Assembly: GCA_937958675.1 (NCBI GenBank)
Contig: CALGND010000106.1
Location: forward strand, 1 to 64,000
DNA: 64,000 nt
Direction: 5' to 3'
Source: an uncultured Granulosicoccaceae bacterium
Lineage (GTDB): Bacteria > Pseudomonadota > Gammaproteobacteria > Granulosicoccales > Granulosicoccaceae
In this document: in pieces, positions 36,006-45,736 of the stretch
Position numbering within the stretch: the stretch's first letter is position 1
How the letters are laid out: each line of letters begins with the position of its first letter
Notes under the pieces: model-generated
Database searches by the model: none
Seen by the model: only the letters and a program-made list of their open reading frames with translations
What the model was told of the DNA's origin: nothing
Position numbers and translations under genes: made by a program

Positions 36006-37376
36006 CTACTCGCTTACTATATGTGTCAATAGCGCTCTTAGCTGGGCAGGTTTGACAGGTTTGAGTAACACTTCTATTCCTGCATTCTCTGCTTGACGCG
36101 TTAATTGCTTGGATGGGTTGGCAGTGATAATTACAGCTGGAATGTTGTCGCCACTGAGCGTGTGTAAGTGGCTAATAGTGGTTGTACCAAGATCATCGCC
36201 ATCGAGATGTTGATCAGCTACGATGATTTGTGGATGCCATGTGGAATCTGCAACTGCACTCAAGGCCTGTTGGGTAGACGTTGCCATGCGTAAGTTGCAA
36301 CCCCACTGAGATAACAACAATTCCATTGCCGAAAGTACTTCTAAATCGTTTTCGATTAAGAGTATGTTAGTGCCATGCAGGCCTGACCCAGCCACGGTAT
36401 CGTTATTAAGGCGAGACGATGTTTCATTAATAGGGATATTTTTACTTGGCTCCGCTCCTAGCATCGTCAGCTGAAAACAGCTGCCACGACCAACGCGAGA
36501 ATTTAGCGTTAGCGAATGGTTCAGTGTGCGTACCATACGTTCAACAATAGCCAAGCCCAATCCTAAGCCCGCATCAGGCTGGTCTCGAGTGTGGGCGATT
36601 CTAGTGCAGCGATGGAATTCTTGGAATATTTTCTCGTATTGTTCTTTTTCTATGCCAATACCTGTATCTGCAACTCGTATTCGGACTCTATCTCTATGCT
36701 TGCCCGCGATTAACGCCACACCGCCTTCGTTGGTATAGTAAATAGCGTTGGCGATTATGTTCTGTAGTATGCGGCGAAGCATGGTTGGATCGGAATGCAC
36801 GTGTAGGTCTTTATGGATAAATCTGAATTCAAGATTTTTATGGCTAATCACTGGCTCAAAGTCAGATACTATTGATTCAAACAAGGATTTAATTGAAACA
36901 CTTTGCCATTCAGGTTGAATGTCGCCTGCATCCAAGCGAGTGATATATAGCAATGAGCGCAGCAGGGCAGTCATTGTTTGTAGAGAGCGTTCAACCTGGC
37001 CACAAAGGCGCTCACCCTGGTCACTGGTTTGTATTGCATTGAGGGAGGAGACCAGCAATGTGGCAGCATTAAGTGGTTGCAATACATCGTGGCTAGCTGC
37101 GGCCAGAAACTGTGTTTTAGAAAGATTCGATCGGTCGGCGTTGTCTTTTGCTGTGGTTAATTCGTGATTAGAGCGCTCCAGACGTGCCAATGTTGCAGAG
37201 AGTTCTTGTGTGCGTCGTTTGATTTGCCCCTCTAAATTGATTGCCGTTTGAAATATTGAAAACGCACTACCTTGTTGATCAGTTGATCGCTCCACTTGAT
37301 CCATTAAAGCTTGGTTTATTTTTTTAAGGCGGCGTATTTCCTCGGCTTGCGAGATTGCGTCTGGGTTAGTGTTCAT
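36006..37376 (-). CDS. Soluble hybrid histidine kinase with C-terminal receiver
   Basis: The 456-residue protein has no membrane helix or PAS-type sensor. An N-terminal coiled coil (EEIRRLKKINQALMDQVER ... IKRRTQELSATLARLERS) leads to the phospho-His motif AASHDVLQPLNA near residue 94. An ATPase domain follows with NIIANAIYYT, DTGIGIEKEQ and GLGLGLAIVERM, then a receiver (LLIENDLEV; Asp in VADQHLDGDD). It must get its signal from a partner; the FIST-domain gene ends upstream by only 9 bases. Similar kinases occur in the ethanol-oxidation control of pseudomonads. It likely phosphorylates the LuxR-type regulator next door. Confidence 0.87.
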   Translation of the reverse strand: MNTNPDAISQAEEIRRLKKINQALMDQVERSTDQQGSAFSIFQTAINLEGQIKRRTQELSATLARLERSNHELTTAKDNADRSNLSKTQFLAAASHDVLQPLNAATLLVSSLNAIQTSDQGERLCGQVERSLQTMTALLRSLLYITRLDAGDIQPEWQSVSIKSLFESIVSDFEPVISHKNLEFRFIHKDLHVHSDPTMLRRILQNIIANAIYYTNEGGVALIAGKHRDRVRIRVADTGIGIEKEQYEKIFQEFHRCTRIAHTRDQPDAGLGLGLAIVERMVRTLNHSLTLNSRVGRGSCFQLTMLGAEPSKNIPINETSSRLNNDTVAGSGLHGTNILLIENDLEVLSAMELLLSQWGCNLRMATSTQQALSAVADSTWHPQIIVADQHLDGDDLGTTTISHLHTLSGDNIPAVIITANPSKQLTRQAENAGIEVLLKPVKPAQLRALLTHIVSE

Positions 37377-37385
37377 TGCATGGCT

Positions 37386-38543
37386 TTATCTTGGATGGCC
37401 AAAGGCTACGCCGGTAAACGTCTGGTTGATATGCATAGAGTTAAATTGCTCGCCGTAGGTATTGAACCCCACAAAGTTATGCTCTTGATAAAGCGATTCC
37501 ATTCTGCTCACTACATTGCGGTGTTGCGCATCGAGTTTACGATAGATGCAGTCGAAACCCAACATAACGTCTATCTTGCCAACCTTGTGCTCGATTCTTT
37601 CGATAGCGGCCTGTGTGGAGCGCACCATACCTTCTGATCGCGCTACAGTGAGTACAACGCCGTTATCGATTGCGCAAAAAAAAGTGAGTGATAAATCATC
37701 ATTGTGTTGTTGTATCGCTCTGCAGTAGTACTCACCGCCCACTCGTACTACCACTGCATGGGACGCATAATTTCTTGAGGAAAGTTCCTCAGGGGCCAGC
37801 CCAATAGCGTTTGCATAAGCAATGGCAGCTGGCTCTGCGTTAAATTCTTTTACTTTGCGGTGGTCAGGATCAGACTCAGTCACCACAAGCTTATGTGGTG
37901 TGGGGACAAAATTGTTTTCAGTATAGAGTGAGAATGGCAATGTGCATTTTGTTAGTGCCACGACTGCGGCGCGTTGGTAGGTTTTACCATTAGCTATTTG
38001 AGAGGTGCCGGCAAAAGCCAAATCATCACCGGCGGAGCCACCGATAAGCGGAATGCTATCTAGCCCACGTGCTAAGGCCGCTGTGACGGGTTCTTCAGAG
38101 TAGATTAAGCCATCAATGAGTAATGTTGCGAATAGATCATCGGTTTTATGGATGCCAAGTTTAGCCAAGAAATTAGTTTTGTGTTCAGATGCTTGTTGCG
38201 ACACAGCATGCATGCCGAGTGTGTCCACTTGTTTAATAACCTGAATAGATACTTCAAACCACTTGGCGGGTAACAGTGTCGCAATTGCGCCGTAGTCCTG
38301 CATGCCCTCGGGTGTTATTTCGCCACAGGTTGAGCACCCATAAAACTGTAGATCTGGTTGTGCCGCTTGCAGCGTGTTAGCAATTTCCGCTGGATCGTGG
38401 CTTTTACCGGAGTAGTAGACCGTGCAACTGGCGATTGCTTGTTCATCGCACTCTTTTGATATTTGCTCACAAAAAGCTTGTGTGTCTGAGCTAGTCGTCC
38501 AGACAACCGTGATGCCCGTTTGGTATTGTTGTCGTTGGATCAA
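37386..38543 (-). CDS. FIST-domain signal-transduction protein
   Basis: The 385-residue soluble protein has the two halves of FIST sensors: the N domain with FYGCSTCGEITPEG near residue 73 and IPLIGGSAGDDLAF near residue 165, and the C domain with RSEGMVRSTQAAIERI and FVGFNTYGEQFNSMHINQTFTGVAFG at the end. FIST domains are thought to bind small ligands and feed kinases or cyclases. It directly precedes the sensor-less hybrid kinase in one operon, so it is the likely input module. The ligand is unknown; an alcohol, aldehyde or metal state would fit the locus. Confidence 0.88.
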   Translation of the reverse strand: MIQRQQYQTGITVVWTTSSDTQAFCEQISKECDEQAIASCTVYYSGKSHDPAEIANTLQAAQPDLQFYGCSTCGEITPEGMQDYGAIATLLPAKWFEVSIQVIKQVDTLGMHAVSQQASEHKTNFLAKLGIHKTDDLFATLLIDGLIYSEEPVTAALARGLDSIPLIGGSAGDDLAFAGTSQIANGKTYQRAAVVALTKCTLPFSLYTENNFVPTPHKLVVTESDPDHRKVKEFNAEPAAIAYANAIGLAPEELSSRNYASHAVVVRVGGEYYCRAIQQHNDDLSLTFFCAIDNGVVLTVARSEGMVRSTQAAIERIEHKVGKIDVMLGFDCIYRKLDAQHRNVVSRMESLYQEHNFVGFNTYGEQFNSMHINQTFTGVAFGHPR

Positions 38544-38577
38544 TTGACAAATCCCGCTTGGTCGTTTAGTTCGCTAA

Positions 38578-38613
38578 CATGTAGGCTGGCATGTTGGCCG
38601 ACATGTTGGTCAA
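38578..38613. repeat. Three tandem 12-bp units upstream of the FIST gene
   Basis: CATGTAGGCTGG, CATGTTGGCCGA and CATGTTGGTCAA follow one another without gaps (38578-38589, 38590-38601, 38602-38613), 35 bases before the FIST start on the minus strand. The CATGT-x-GG core is constant. This may be an operator array; it could also be a chance degenerate repeat. Confidence 0.45.
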
Positions 38614-38747
38614 TACGGCCACCATCGCCATCGGCCAAAAAAGCCCATGGAACCTTAGGGAAGTTTGACATAAAATTGCGGTGTACCCAAGGGCATATAT
38701 TCCAATGGGTGAAATCGTTCGATAGGCTCCAGATATAGGAATAAATC

Positions 38748-39107
38748 GTGGCTTCTGATCAAAAAGACTCTAACAGTACGCAAATTTCTGCGATGCGCCC
38801 ATCAGCGTTACTCGATAACGAAGCCTCTGCCGCCTGGCAAGCTTACAACGCGATGGAAACCACTAAAACCCGACACTATACCTTGCTTGAAATTATCGAT
38901 AACAAAAAGAAGAACTACAACATTGACCCTACTGATACCGACAAAGCGATGTTGCAATTTTTACTTGATGATCACAGTGCACAGGTTAAACACTTTACTG
39001 AGGCCAGTAAGTTACTAAAAACTACAAACGAAGCAGGGCATAAGCAATTGTTTGACTACATTGGCTTGATTAGTACGCATCAAGGTTTGGGTGAAAAACC
39101 GCATTAA
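38748..39107 (+). CDS. Small hypothetical protein (119 aa)
   Basis: I do not recognise a family. The protein is hydrophilic and helical with no signal peptide, membrane helix or cysteine. It contains LLDNEASAAWQAYNAMETTKTRHYTLLEI and NIDPTDTDKAMLQFLLDDHSAQVKHFTEA. It starts at an ATG after GGAATAAATCGTG, with a weak ribosome site, and is divergent from the FIST gene. It is convergent with the OmpA-family gene, separated by 16 bases. The codon use resembles that of neighbours, so it is probably a real gene. The pattern suggests a small soluble helical-bundle protein. Confidence 0.65.
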   Translation: MASDQKDSNSTQISAMRPSALLDNEASAAWQAYNAMETTKTRHYTLLEIIDNKKKNYNIDPTDTDKAMLQFLLDDHSAQVKHFTEASKLLKTTNEAGHKQLFDYIGLISTHQGLGEKPH

Positions 39108-39123
39108 ACAAAAGTGTTTAATA

Positions 39124-40200
39124 CTACTTCTTAACCTGTGTAAGCTCAATTCGCCTATTAGCACGACGACCTTCAGATGAAGAGTTGTCCTTGGCTGGAT
39201 AGCTTTCGCCATAACCTGCGGCCCGAACAACATTGGGGTCAACTCCTTTTAACATCAGATAATGTCGCACTGCTTCTGCTCGCTTATTCGACAACTTCAA
39301 ATTAAAGTCTGCGGCACCTCCGTTATCAGTGTGCGCACCTACTTCAAAGTGGATATCAGGATGCTTTTGCATTGCGTACGCCACACGGTCGAGCAGTTGC
39401 CTGGCGCTTACATCCAAATAGCTGTTGCCTTTTGTAAATTTGACTGCTTCAAGAACGAGTGTACTGCCGTCACGGCAACCCAAGATGTCGGTCTCGGCCG
39501 TTGTGCTGCCAAGGCAGACATCCCGATAGTCGGGTATGCCGTCAGCATCGGCGTCGGGTGCGCATGCGTCTATCTTGGCAGTGACTTCACTGCATACATC
39601 AATAGTTTTAGTTAGCTTGTTGCTTGGCTTAAGGCGATAACGAATGCCTAAAGTCACCGCTTCGTCAGATAGCTGATGAAAGGTCAGCATGTTGTTTTCG
39701 ACAACCCATTTACCGGTTAGTGAATCAGTAACTGTATAGGACGTGATTTCAAAATCGGTGGGAAACACCCAGGTTATGCTGGATTCTTCGAGCTCACCAC
39801 TGTAGATGGTGATGTTGGCTGGCCGTGAAAGCGTAACGAGCTCAAATTCATTTTCAGCGGATTGTGTAACATCTTGTCCGTATTGATGATGGTATCTGGC
39901 AAAGGCACTGCCTGATTGTAGCTGGAGCTTTCGTGGATTGAGCTGATGCTGTGCAGCTTGCTCAGCTTGATCTGGGCCGATAAAACGCACTTCTTGTGGA
40001 ATGATGCTACCGGGTAGCTCGAGCCCAATGTCGGTGCCATTTGAGCCAATGGTGTGTTGGACGGTATGTGATCGACCATCTGTCTCCATCGCGATCAGCA
40101 AATCACTAATCGCCGCCGCTACCGGACTGGATTGCAACAGAAGAAAAACGGCAACTACTTGAAGTTGCTTAAGGCCTTTAATGTTAGGCAATCGTGGCAT
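39124..40200 (-). CDS. OmpA-family outer-membrane/peptidoglycan-binding protein
   Basis: The 358-residue protein has a signal peptide (LQVVAVFLLLQSSPVAAA), a beta-rich N-terminal domain of about 200 residues, and a thrombospondin-3-like calcium loop (DADADGIPDYRDVC) near residue 215. The OmpA C-terminal domain follows (HFEVGAHTDNGGAADFN ... LSNKRAEAVRHYL ... AAGYGESYPAKDNSSSEGRRANRRIEL), which binds peptidoglycan through the conserved Asp and Arg. The N-terminal domain is not an obvious barrel. It is probably a single-gene unit, divergent from trpS. Confidence 0.87.
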   Translation of the reverse strand: MPRLPNIKGLKQLQVVAVFLLLQSSPVAAAISDLLIAMETDGRSHTVQHTIGSNGTDIGLELPGSIIPQEVRFIGPDQAEQAAQHQLNPRKLQLQSGSAFARYHHQYGQDVTQSAENEFELVTLSRPANITIYSGELEESSITWVFPTDFEITSYTVTDSLTGKWVVENNMLTFHQLSDEAVTLGIRYRLKPSNKLTKTIDVCSEVTAKIDACAPDADADGIPDYRDVCLGSTTAETDILGCRDGSTLVLEAVKFTKGNSYLDVSARQLLDRVAYAMQKHPDIHFEVGAHTDNGGAADFNLKLSNKRAEAVRHYLMLKGVDPNVVRAAGYGESYPAKDNSSSEGRRANRRIELTQVKK

Positions 40201-40333
40201 TTTGTAATCGAGTCCTTGCAGCCTTGCGTACCTTGTTACAATTCAGGTAACTAGGTAGCGTTGAAACCATCGCGCTAAATATCGTTGAAACAAGCGTCGA
40301 TTTAACTGACCCACAAGAATAGACCAAAACCAC

Positions 40334-41338
40334 ATGTCTAAACAAACTTATCTGACCGGCATAACCACTTCCGGTACCCCTCATCTTGGCAACTATGTGG
40401 GCGCAATTCGTCCTGCAATCGAGGCCAGCCGAGACCCGGCAAATACCAATTATTATTTTTTGGCAGATTATCACGCACTGATCAAGAGCCAGGACCCAGC
40501 AATGCTTCGCCAGTCGCGCATGGAAATAGCCTGCGCTTGGCTAGCGCTAGGGCTGGACCCCGAGCATGTGACCTTCTATCGGCAGTCAGATATTCCAGAG
40601 ATTCCAGAGCTCACCTGGTTATTAACCTGTATGACGGCTAAAGGGTTGATGAATCGAGCCCATGCTTATAAAGCAGTAGTGCAGGAAAACAATGATGCTG
40701 GCTCTAGTGATCCAGATAAAGGCATCAATATGGGATTGTTTAGTTATCCAATTCTGATGGCGGCAGACATCCTAATGTTTAAGGCCACCAAGGTGCCAGT
40801 GGGTAAAGATCAAATCCAGCATCTTGAGATGGCGCGGGATATCGCGCAGCGATTTAATCATCACTACGGAGAGCATCTCGTCATTCCTGAAGTTGTAGTT
40901 GAAGACAGAGCAGCTGTGTTATCTGGGCTTGATGGTCGAAAAATGAGCAAAAGTTATGGTAATACGATCCCGCTTTTTGATACGGCGAAAAAACTTCGAA
41001 AATCGGTTATGAAGATCAAGACCAACTCGCAAGAGCCTGGAGAACCAAAAGACCCAGAAGGCAATACGGTGTTCGAAATTTATCAAGCATTCGCAACGCC
41101 TGCTCAAACGGATGAGTTTCGCCAGGCTTTTGCTGATGGTGTGGCTTGGGGTGATGCCAAACAACAGTTGTTTGAACTAATCGATGCTGAATTACAAGAA
41201 CCACGAGAACGATACAACGCTCTTATCGCTGATCCAGCGGCGATCAATAACATTCTACTGCAAGGTGCAGAAAAAGCTCGCGTACACAGCCGCGCATTGA
41301 TGGATGATTTACGTAAGGCGGTAGGCATCAGTTCGTGA
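40334..41338 (+). CDS. trpS: Tryptophan--tRNA ligase
   Basis: This 334-residue class I synthetase has the HIGH-type motif [15 protein letters not shown] at residues 10-24, the KMSKS loop (RKMSKSYGN) near residue 198 and the Trp-binding segment [19 protein letters not shown]. The length is typical of the shorter bacterial TrpRS. Aminoacylates tRNA-Trp in the cytoplasm. Its stop overlaps the GTG of the asparaginase gene by 4 bases. The N-terminal [10 protein letters not shown] start is the normal one. Confidence 0.97.
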   Translation: MSKQTYLTGITTSGTPHLGNYVGAIRPAIEASRDPANTNYYFLADYHALIKSQDPAMLRQSRMEIACAWLALGLDPEHVTFYRQSDIPEIPELTWLLTCMTAKGLMNRAHAYKAVVQENNDAGSSDPDKGINMGLFSYPILMAADILMFKATKVPVGKDQIQHLEMARDIAQRFNHHYGEHLVIPEVVVEDRAAVLSGLDGRKMSKSYGNTIPLFDTAKKLRKSVMKIKTNSQEPGEPKDPEGNTVFEIYQAFATPAQTDEFRQAFADGVAWGDAKQQLFELIDAELQEPRERYNALIADPAAINNILLQGAEKARVHSRALMDDLRKAVGISS

Positions 41339-42351
41339 ATCCCAACTTAGTTAATATCTGGCGCGGCAATGCGATTGAAAGCCGCCATCGAGGGGCGGTA
41401 GCGGTAGTTGATTCTGATGGTCGTCCCTTGCTGGCATTAGGTGATGTGCAGCGCCCGGTTTTTGCACGCTCATCTATAAAATTTATGCAGACTCTGCCAT
41501 TGATTGAATCTGGTGCGGCTGATCGTTTTGATCTTGATGAACGGCATATTGCTATTGCCTGCGCGTCGCACAATGCTGAGCCTGAGCATGTGCAACTGGT
41601 GGAGCAATGGTTACATCGCATAGCCTGTAGTGTGGATCATCTCGAATGTGGCGCTCATAAGCCAATGGGTATTGATGCACAGACCGCACTGTATGCATCT
41701 GGTCGTACGCCTACGCGTGTACATAATAATTGCTCTGGTAAACACACGGCTATGTTGTCGATCTGCAAACATCTTGGGGAGCAAACCAATAACTATCGCT
41801 TGTACAATCATTCAGCTCAACGCAGATGGTTTGATGTGCTGGAGAGTATGAGCAGTACACGCGTCACTCAACTTCCTTGGGGCTATGATGGTTGTGGGAT
41901 TCCTTCGCTAGCTATGCCGTTGCAACGTATTGGATTAGCACTTGCCCGTTTTAGTCATGCATCAAATGTGAGTGATGATCGCAAACAGGCCATTGAACGA
42001 GTCAAAAGTGCTCTGGCTGCTCATCCCTTTTTAGTGGCCGGTTCCAAAAGAATGTGCAGCGAGATAATGAGCAGGCATGCACCGCAAGTATTCGTGAAGG
42101 TGGGTGCGGAAGGTTTTTATACAGCAATGCTGCCTGAACGCGGTTTAGGTGTAGCCATTAAGATTGATGATGGCAATGTGCGTGGCGCTGAAGTCGTTCT
42201 TGGGGTGGTGCTGCAAAAACTAGGGGTGCTGGATAATGATGCTGCTAAGGATCTTGAGCAATATATCAGGCCCTCGATAAGCAATTCTCGGGGCGAGGTG
42301 GTTGGTCGCGCAGAGCCTTCTTCACAGTGGGATTCGGTAGTGATTGAGTAG
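41335..42351 (+). CDS. L-asparaginase II family (AnsA/thermolabile type) protein
   Basis: The 338-residue protein resembles the asparaginase type described from Rhizobium etli, unrelated to E. coli AnsA/AnsB. Landmarks are [33 protein letters not shown] near the start, [39 protein letters not shown] and [17 protein letters not shown]. Conserved Ser, Lys and Cys residues are present. It should hydrolyse asparagine to aspartate and ammonia in the cytoplasm. The GTG start is coupled to the trpS stop (GTGA overlap), a tidy operon. Confidence 0.87.
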   Translation: MNPNLVNIWRGNAIESRHRGAVAVVDSDGRPLLALGDVQRPVFARSSIKFMQTLPLIESGAADRFDLDERHIAIACASHNAEPEHVQLVEQWLHRIACSVDHLECGAHKPMGIDAQTALYASGRTPTRVHNNCSGKHTAMLSICKHLGEQTNNYRLYNHSAQRRWFDVLESMSSTRVTQLPWGYDGCGIPSLAMPLQRIGLALARFSHASNVSDDRKQAIERVKSALAAHPFLVAGSKRMCSEIMSRHAPQVFVKVGAEGFYTAMLPERGLGVAIKIDDGNVRGAEVVLGVVLQKLGVLDNDAAKDLEQYIRPSISNSRGEVVGRAEPSSQWDSVVIE

Positions 42352-42359
42352 TGCTTGTC

Positions 42360-43805
42360 TCACTTACTGATAGGTGCTTTCTCGCAAACTATTAAGCGTT
42401 CATAGCTAGCGATCTCATCAGAAGACCCTTGCTGATAAAGCTGTTGTTTCAAATGTGCAAGTTTGCGCATATGTAGCATTTTTTCTAATTGCGCTGCATA
42501 GCGCTCTGCCTCGAGCATCTCGTTATTTAAGCTTGATGATCTTGTCTGTAGTTCGATCAACGTATCGTAGCCACTGTGTTGACTTACCCATTGTGAAATT
42601 TGTACAAAACTATCTCCACTGATGAGCTTTTTGAATTCATTGGTGTATGGCTGCCCTAGTGCTGGCCATTTAGCTTCAAGCTCGAGTTTAATTGCCTGCT
42701 GCTGTTCGGTTTGTTCAAGCTTGGTTTCAAGGTAAGTCTCAATGAGCTTGTCCAAGCTTTGTTCGGCATCTGTTAGTGCGCTGCGAATGGTTTTCGCTAC
42801 GTTGCCTTCCAGTGGCATATTATGCTCGCTGGCTAATGCCCGAAAAACTCTAGCAAATTCGTTGTTTGGTAGGGCGCGTGGGGTGGGCAACCATTTTAAA
42901 TACCAAGGTTGCCAGCGCTCAAGATAATAGTCGCTACTGGCGTAGGCAATGTCAGTGCTAAATGCCGTTTCCATAGAGAACATATGGGCTTCACGTAGGC
43001 TAACCAAGCCGTCATTATCCATGTCGGCTGCGCGAGGCAAAATCTCACCTTTTCGATCGTAGCCTGATACAGCTGCGATCATAAAAGTGGCGTAGTCGCG
43101 GTAATTGCCGCCATCAAGCTGTGCCGAGCACGCCTCAGATGTTCGATAAGGCGATGATGCGGTGACGCCGCAAATTTGTTGCCCGCTTAAGGTTAAACCT
43201 TCGGTGGGGTTATCAAAAACCATACTATTAAAACCGCCAGAATAGCATTGACTAAAAACATAGCGTATTGGCTTATTTGCATTTTTTAATACGCTTTGAA
43301 GCTCATCAGCCTTGATGTTTGAATTATTCCATAGCGTTATCCCCGCTTGATGTGATGCATCATTTGAGGAAGTCCCATGGCCATTAAAAAGCAATAGCGT
43401 AGATTGCTCGGCTTCACTTAAAAATTGACTAAGGCCGTTTTTTAGCTCCTCAGCATTGGTAGAGCCGACAACATTTTTCAAATTATGATTTCGAGAGCGA
43501 ATTCGATCAGTTAGGTGCTCCCCGTAAACGCGACTTATGGCTTCAAAAGGGCTATTGTATTCTTCACCTGTTGAGATGTAATGCACGTCTTCGGCTGGGT
43601 CGTCCCCGTCAGTGAAATAAACTGTTGTGGGTATGCCCAAAGATTCAAGTGAATCCTGCGCCCAAAGCATATCTTCTTCGATCTGTGCTTTTGAAGAGTG
43701 CAGATCATACCCGCCGCCAATTAGCACGGCTTGATCAGCGAAAGCAATTGGGACTATAGCTAAGCTCAGCGCTATGTTTAGAGCGATTGATTGTCGAATT
43801 ATCAT
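42360..43805 (-). CDS. Caspase-like (clan CD) cysteine peptidase with EF-hand-like loop
   Basis: The 481-residue protein has a signal peptide (ALNIALSLAIVPIAFA), then a caspase/legumain-type fold. The catalytic His is in LLFNGHGTSS near residue 145 and the Cys in FSQCYSGGFN near residue 192. A calcium-type loop DMDNDGLVSLREA near residue 255 fits the DxDxDGxxxxxE pattern. The last 150 residues are helical and charged (coiled-coil-like ARKLAHLKQQ region). It may process proteins in the periplasm. It overlaps by 4 bases with a small membrane-protein gene upstream, so the two probably act together. Whether it cleaves after Arg/Lys or Asp cannot be told. Confidence 0.75.
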   Translation of the reverse strand: MIIRQSIALNIALSLAIVPIAFADQAVLIGGGYDLHSSKAQIEEDMLWAQDSLESLGIPTTVYFTDGDDPAEDVHYISTGEEYNSPFEAISRVYGEHLTDRIRSRNHNLKNVVGSTNAEELKNGLSQFLSEAEQSTLLLFNGHGTSSNDASHQAGITLWNNSNIKADELQSVLKNANKPIRYVFSQCYSGGFNSMVFDNPTEGLTLSGQQICGVTASSPYRTSEACSAQLDGGNYRDYATFMIAAVSGYDRKGEILPRAADMDNDGLVSLREAHMFSMETAFSTDIAYASSDYYLERWQPWYLKWLPTPRALPNNEFARVFRALASEHNMPLEGNVAKTIRSALTDAEQSLDKLIETYLETKLEQTEQQQAIKLELEAKWPALGQPYTNEFKKLISGDSFVQISQWVSQHSGYDTLIELQTRSSSLNNEMLEAERYAAQLEKMLHMRKLAHLKQQLYQQGSSDEIASYERLIVCEKAPISK

Positions 43806-44227
43806 CGGCTGAATAACCTTCCGATAAGATCAGCGAAACGATAGAGTATGAACAAGCCTACTCCTGTCATCACGAAGGTGGGTAGCAAGGGCCCTGGTTC
43901 TTTATAGAAACCAAACACCAAGCCGATGCAGGCCAGTGGCAGACTTAAGCCAGCGATAGTCCAAGTGATTCGGTTTCGCGATAGCAGAAAGTAGTCAAGG
44001 GCCGCTAATAAGCCTAAACCGATTGCGATAACTATGCTTTGCTGATACCCAAACCAAAACTCGTCAATGATCGTTTGTTTTGGAACTGTGTTGACGGTAT
44101 CCAGTATGGAGCCTTCACCAAGCCAATGACTTAACAGTGCGCCTGATGCTACAAAAAGCGGCCATGCGGTGATAGCGATCAAAGCGCCAACTAGCAGTGA
44201 AAAGATAATAAATGGAAGGACTCGCAT
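43802..44227 (-). CDS. Small four-helix membrane protein (unknown)
   Basis: I do not recognise a family. The 141-residue protein has four hydrophobic stretches: LPFIIFSLLVGALIAITAWPLFVASG, SIVIAIGLGLLAALDYFLL, WTIAGLSLPLACIGLVFGFY and LLPTFVMTGVGLFILYRF, with a basic C-terminus. It is predicted to lie in the inner membrane. Its end overlaps the start of the caspase-like gene by 4 bases, which argues for a functional link, perhaps as anchor or regulator. Nothing further can be supported. Confidence 0.7.
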   Translation of the reverse strand: MRVLPFIIFSLLVGALIAITAWPLFVASGALLSHWLGEGSILDTVNTVPKQTIIDEFWFGYQQSIVIAIGLGLLAALDYFLLSRNRITWTIAGLSLPLACIGLVFGFYKEPGPLLPTFVMTGVGLFILYRFADLIGRLFSR

Positions 44228-44725
44228 TATTGACGTGCCTGAATGTATGCGCCTTGTAAGTTAGCGCCTTGTTATTGTTGTAAGGGACATAGCGAGCGAT
44301 ATGCCAACATTGGTTTTTTGGCGGTTCACAGTGATTAATTTTGAGTGTGGTGCGAGATTACGCATACAGGGGTTTATACCGCGCGAGTCAATGTTTGCAC
44401 TATTGTTCCTGTATTACCCATTCACCAATCTTCGCCGATTAAAGCAAGCGGGGGTAACGGTTGTTTGAAAGCCTTGAATTTAAAGGGCTTCAGAGACTTG
44501 GCGGAGTCAAAACACAGCATGTGTCTATCGATGATGATGCAGTGAACTCACCAGTGCTGAATTAAGCTGATAAGTGGTTGAAATTAAATAATATGGTTGG
44601 CTTCAATGAATCAATTGGCCCGATGAAGTGGCTTTGGTGTTTGCCACTGTCAGGATTGTGTCAACGATACGGCTATTTTGTCGAATCATTGACACAGCGA
44701 CTAATGTTAGTGCGTCGTCCGCAGT
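44228..44725. other. Non-coding stretch (about 500 bases)
   Basis: I see no convincing gene. Short frames occur on both strands (for example 44345-44545) but have no good start sites and no recognisable motif. It separates the 141-residue membrane protein gene (transcribed leftward from 44227) from the 3' end of pta. No repeat of the palindromic family, terminator with a T run, or riboswitch is recognisable here. Confidence 0.5.
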
Positions 44726-45736
44726 TTACTGCCCGGTGCTTGCTTGAGCAGATGTTACGGCAAGAATGTTCACAATGTCGTCTATGCTGCAGCCACGGCT
44801 TAGGTCATTTACGGGTTTAGCTAAACCCTGCAGGATTGGTCCGATTGCCTGCGCACCGCCAAAGCGCTCCAATAACTTGTAACCAATGTTGCCAGCATCT
44901 AGGTTAGGGAAAACCAAGATATTGCACGGCGAGTCTGTTGCTTGATCAGGGGCTTTGCTCGCAAGGATTGATGGTATTACCGCCGCATCCAGTTGCACTT
45001 CGCCAACGATGCGCCAATCGGGTTGTAGCTTGCGCGCAATAGCGGTTGCGCTATTCACCTTAGTTACAGTTGAATGGCGAGCACTACCTTCCGTAGAAAA
45101 CGACAACATCGCGATCTCTGGTGTCATGCCCAATAGCTGTATGGCGCTATTGCCTGTATCGATAGCGATAGCTGCGAGTGCTTCATTGTCAGGGTCGATA
45201 ACCAGAGCGCAGTCTGCGGTAAGTAGTACGTCATCAACTGGGTGGTGATCTTTTAACAGCATGATAAAAAAGCTTGTGACTTGCTTAGCATTAGGATGCT
45301 TACCTACAATTTGCATTGCAGTACGTACAACCTCACCTGTAGCGGTGATAGCGCCTGCGACACAACCATCTGCATCACCCGCACTCACCATTAGATTGGC
45401 AAACATGATTGGATTGTCGATGGCATCGATCGCTTTTTCAGTTGTCATGCCACGGCGTTCGCGTTTTTCAACAAGTAGTTCTATGTATTTCTCGCGAGCG
45501 CTGGCTGTTGTAGGGTCGATGATTGTGATCTCATCTAACGAAATATCGTTTTGCTTAGAGATTTGATTGATTGAGTCAACGTTACCTAATAGTATGGGTT
45601 TAACTAACTGTTGAGCGTGTGCTTGGCTTGCTGCTGATAGCACACGCACATCCGTAGCTTCTGGCAGAACGATACTTCTTGATAGTGATTTAGCTTTTTC
45701 TAAAATTCGATCAAATGCAGACATGGGGTTGCTCAA
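44726..45736 (-). CDS. pta: Phosphate acetyltransferase
   Basis: This 336-residue single-domain enzyme has the phosphotransacetylase landmarks SIVLPEATDVRVL, MIGKHPNAK-type IVGKHPNAKQVTSFF, FSTEGSARH, and LVFPNLDAGNIGYKLLERFGGAQAIGPILQGL near the C-terminus. It makes acetyl phosphate from acetyl-CoA or the reverse. It is the short type without the regulatory N-terminal domain. The start could be the second ATG at 45724. Its first 4 bases overlap the end of the GMC oxidoreductase gene, so the two are cotranscribed. An acetate kinase gene is not in the window. Confidence 0.92.
   Translation of the reverse strand: MSNPMSAFDRILEKAKSLSRSIVLPEATDVRVLSAASQAHAQQLVKPILLGNVDSINQISKQNDISLDEITIIDPTTASAREKYIELLVEKRERRGMTTEKAIDAIDNPIMFANLMVSAGDADGCVAGAITATGEVVRTAMQIVGKHPNAKQVTSFFIMLLKDHHPVDDVLLTADCALVIDPDNEALAAIAIDTGNSAIQLLGMTPEIAMLSFSTEGSARHSTVTKVNSATAIARKLQPDWRIVGEVQLDAAVIPSILASKAPDQATDSPCNILVFPNLDAGNIGYKLLERFGGAQAIGPILQGLAKPVNDLSRGCSIDDIVNILAVTSAQASTGQ

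Noticed and set aside
44345-44545. Small open frame in the gap before pta
   Set aside because: No ribosome site, no motif, and unlike codon use; the gap is treated as non-coding.
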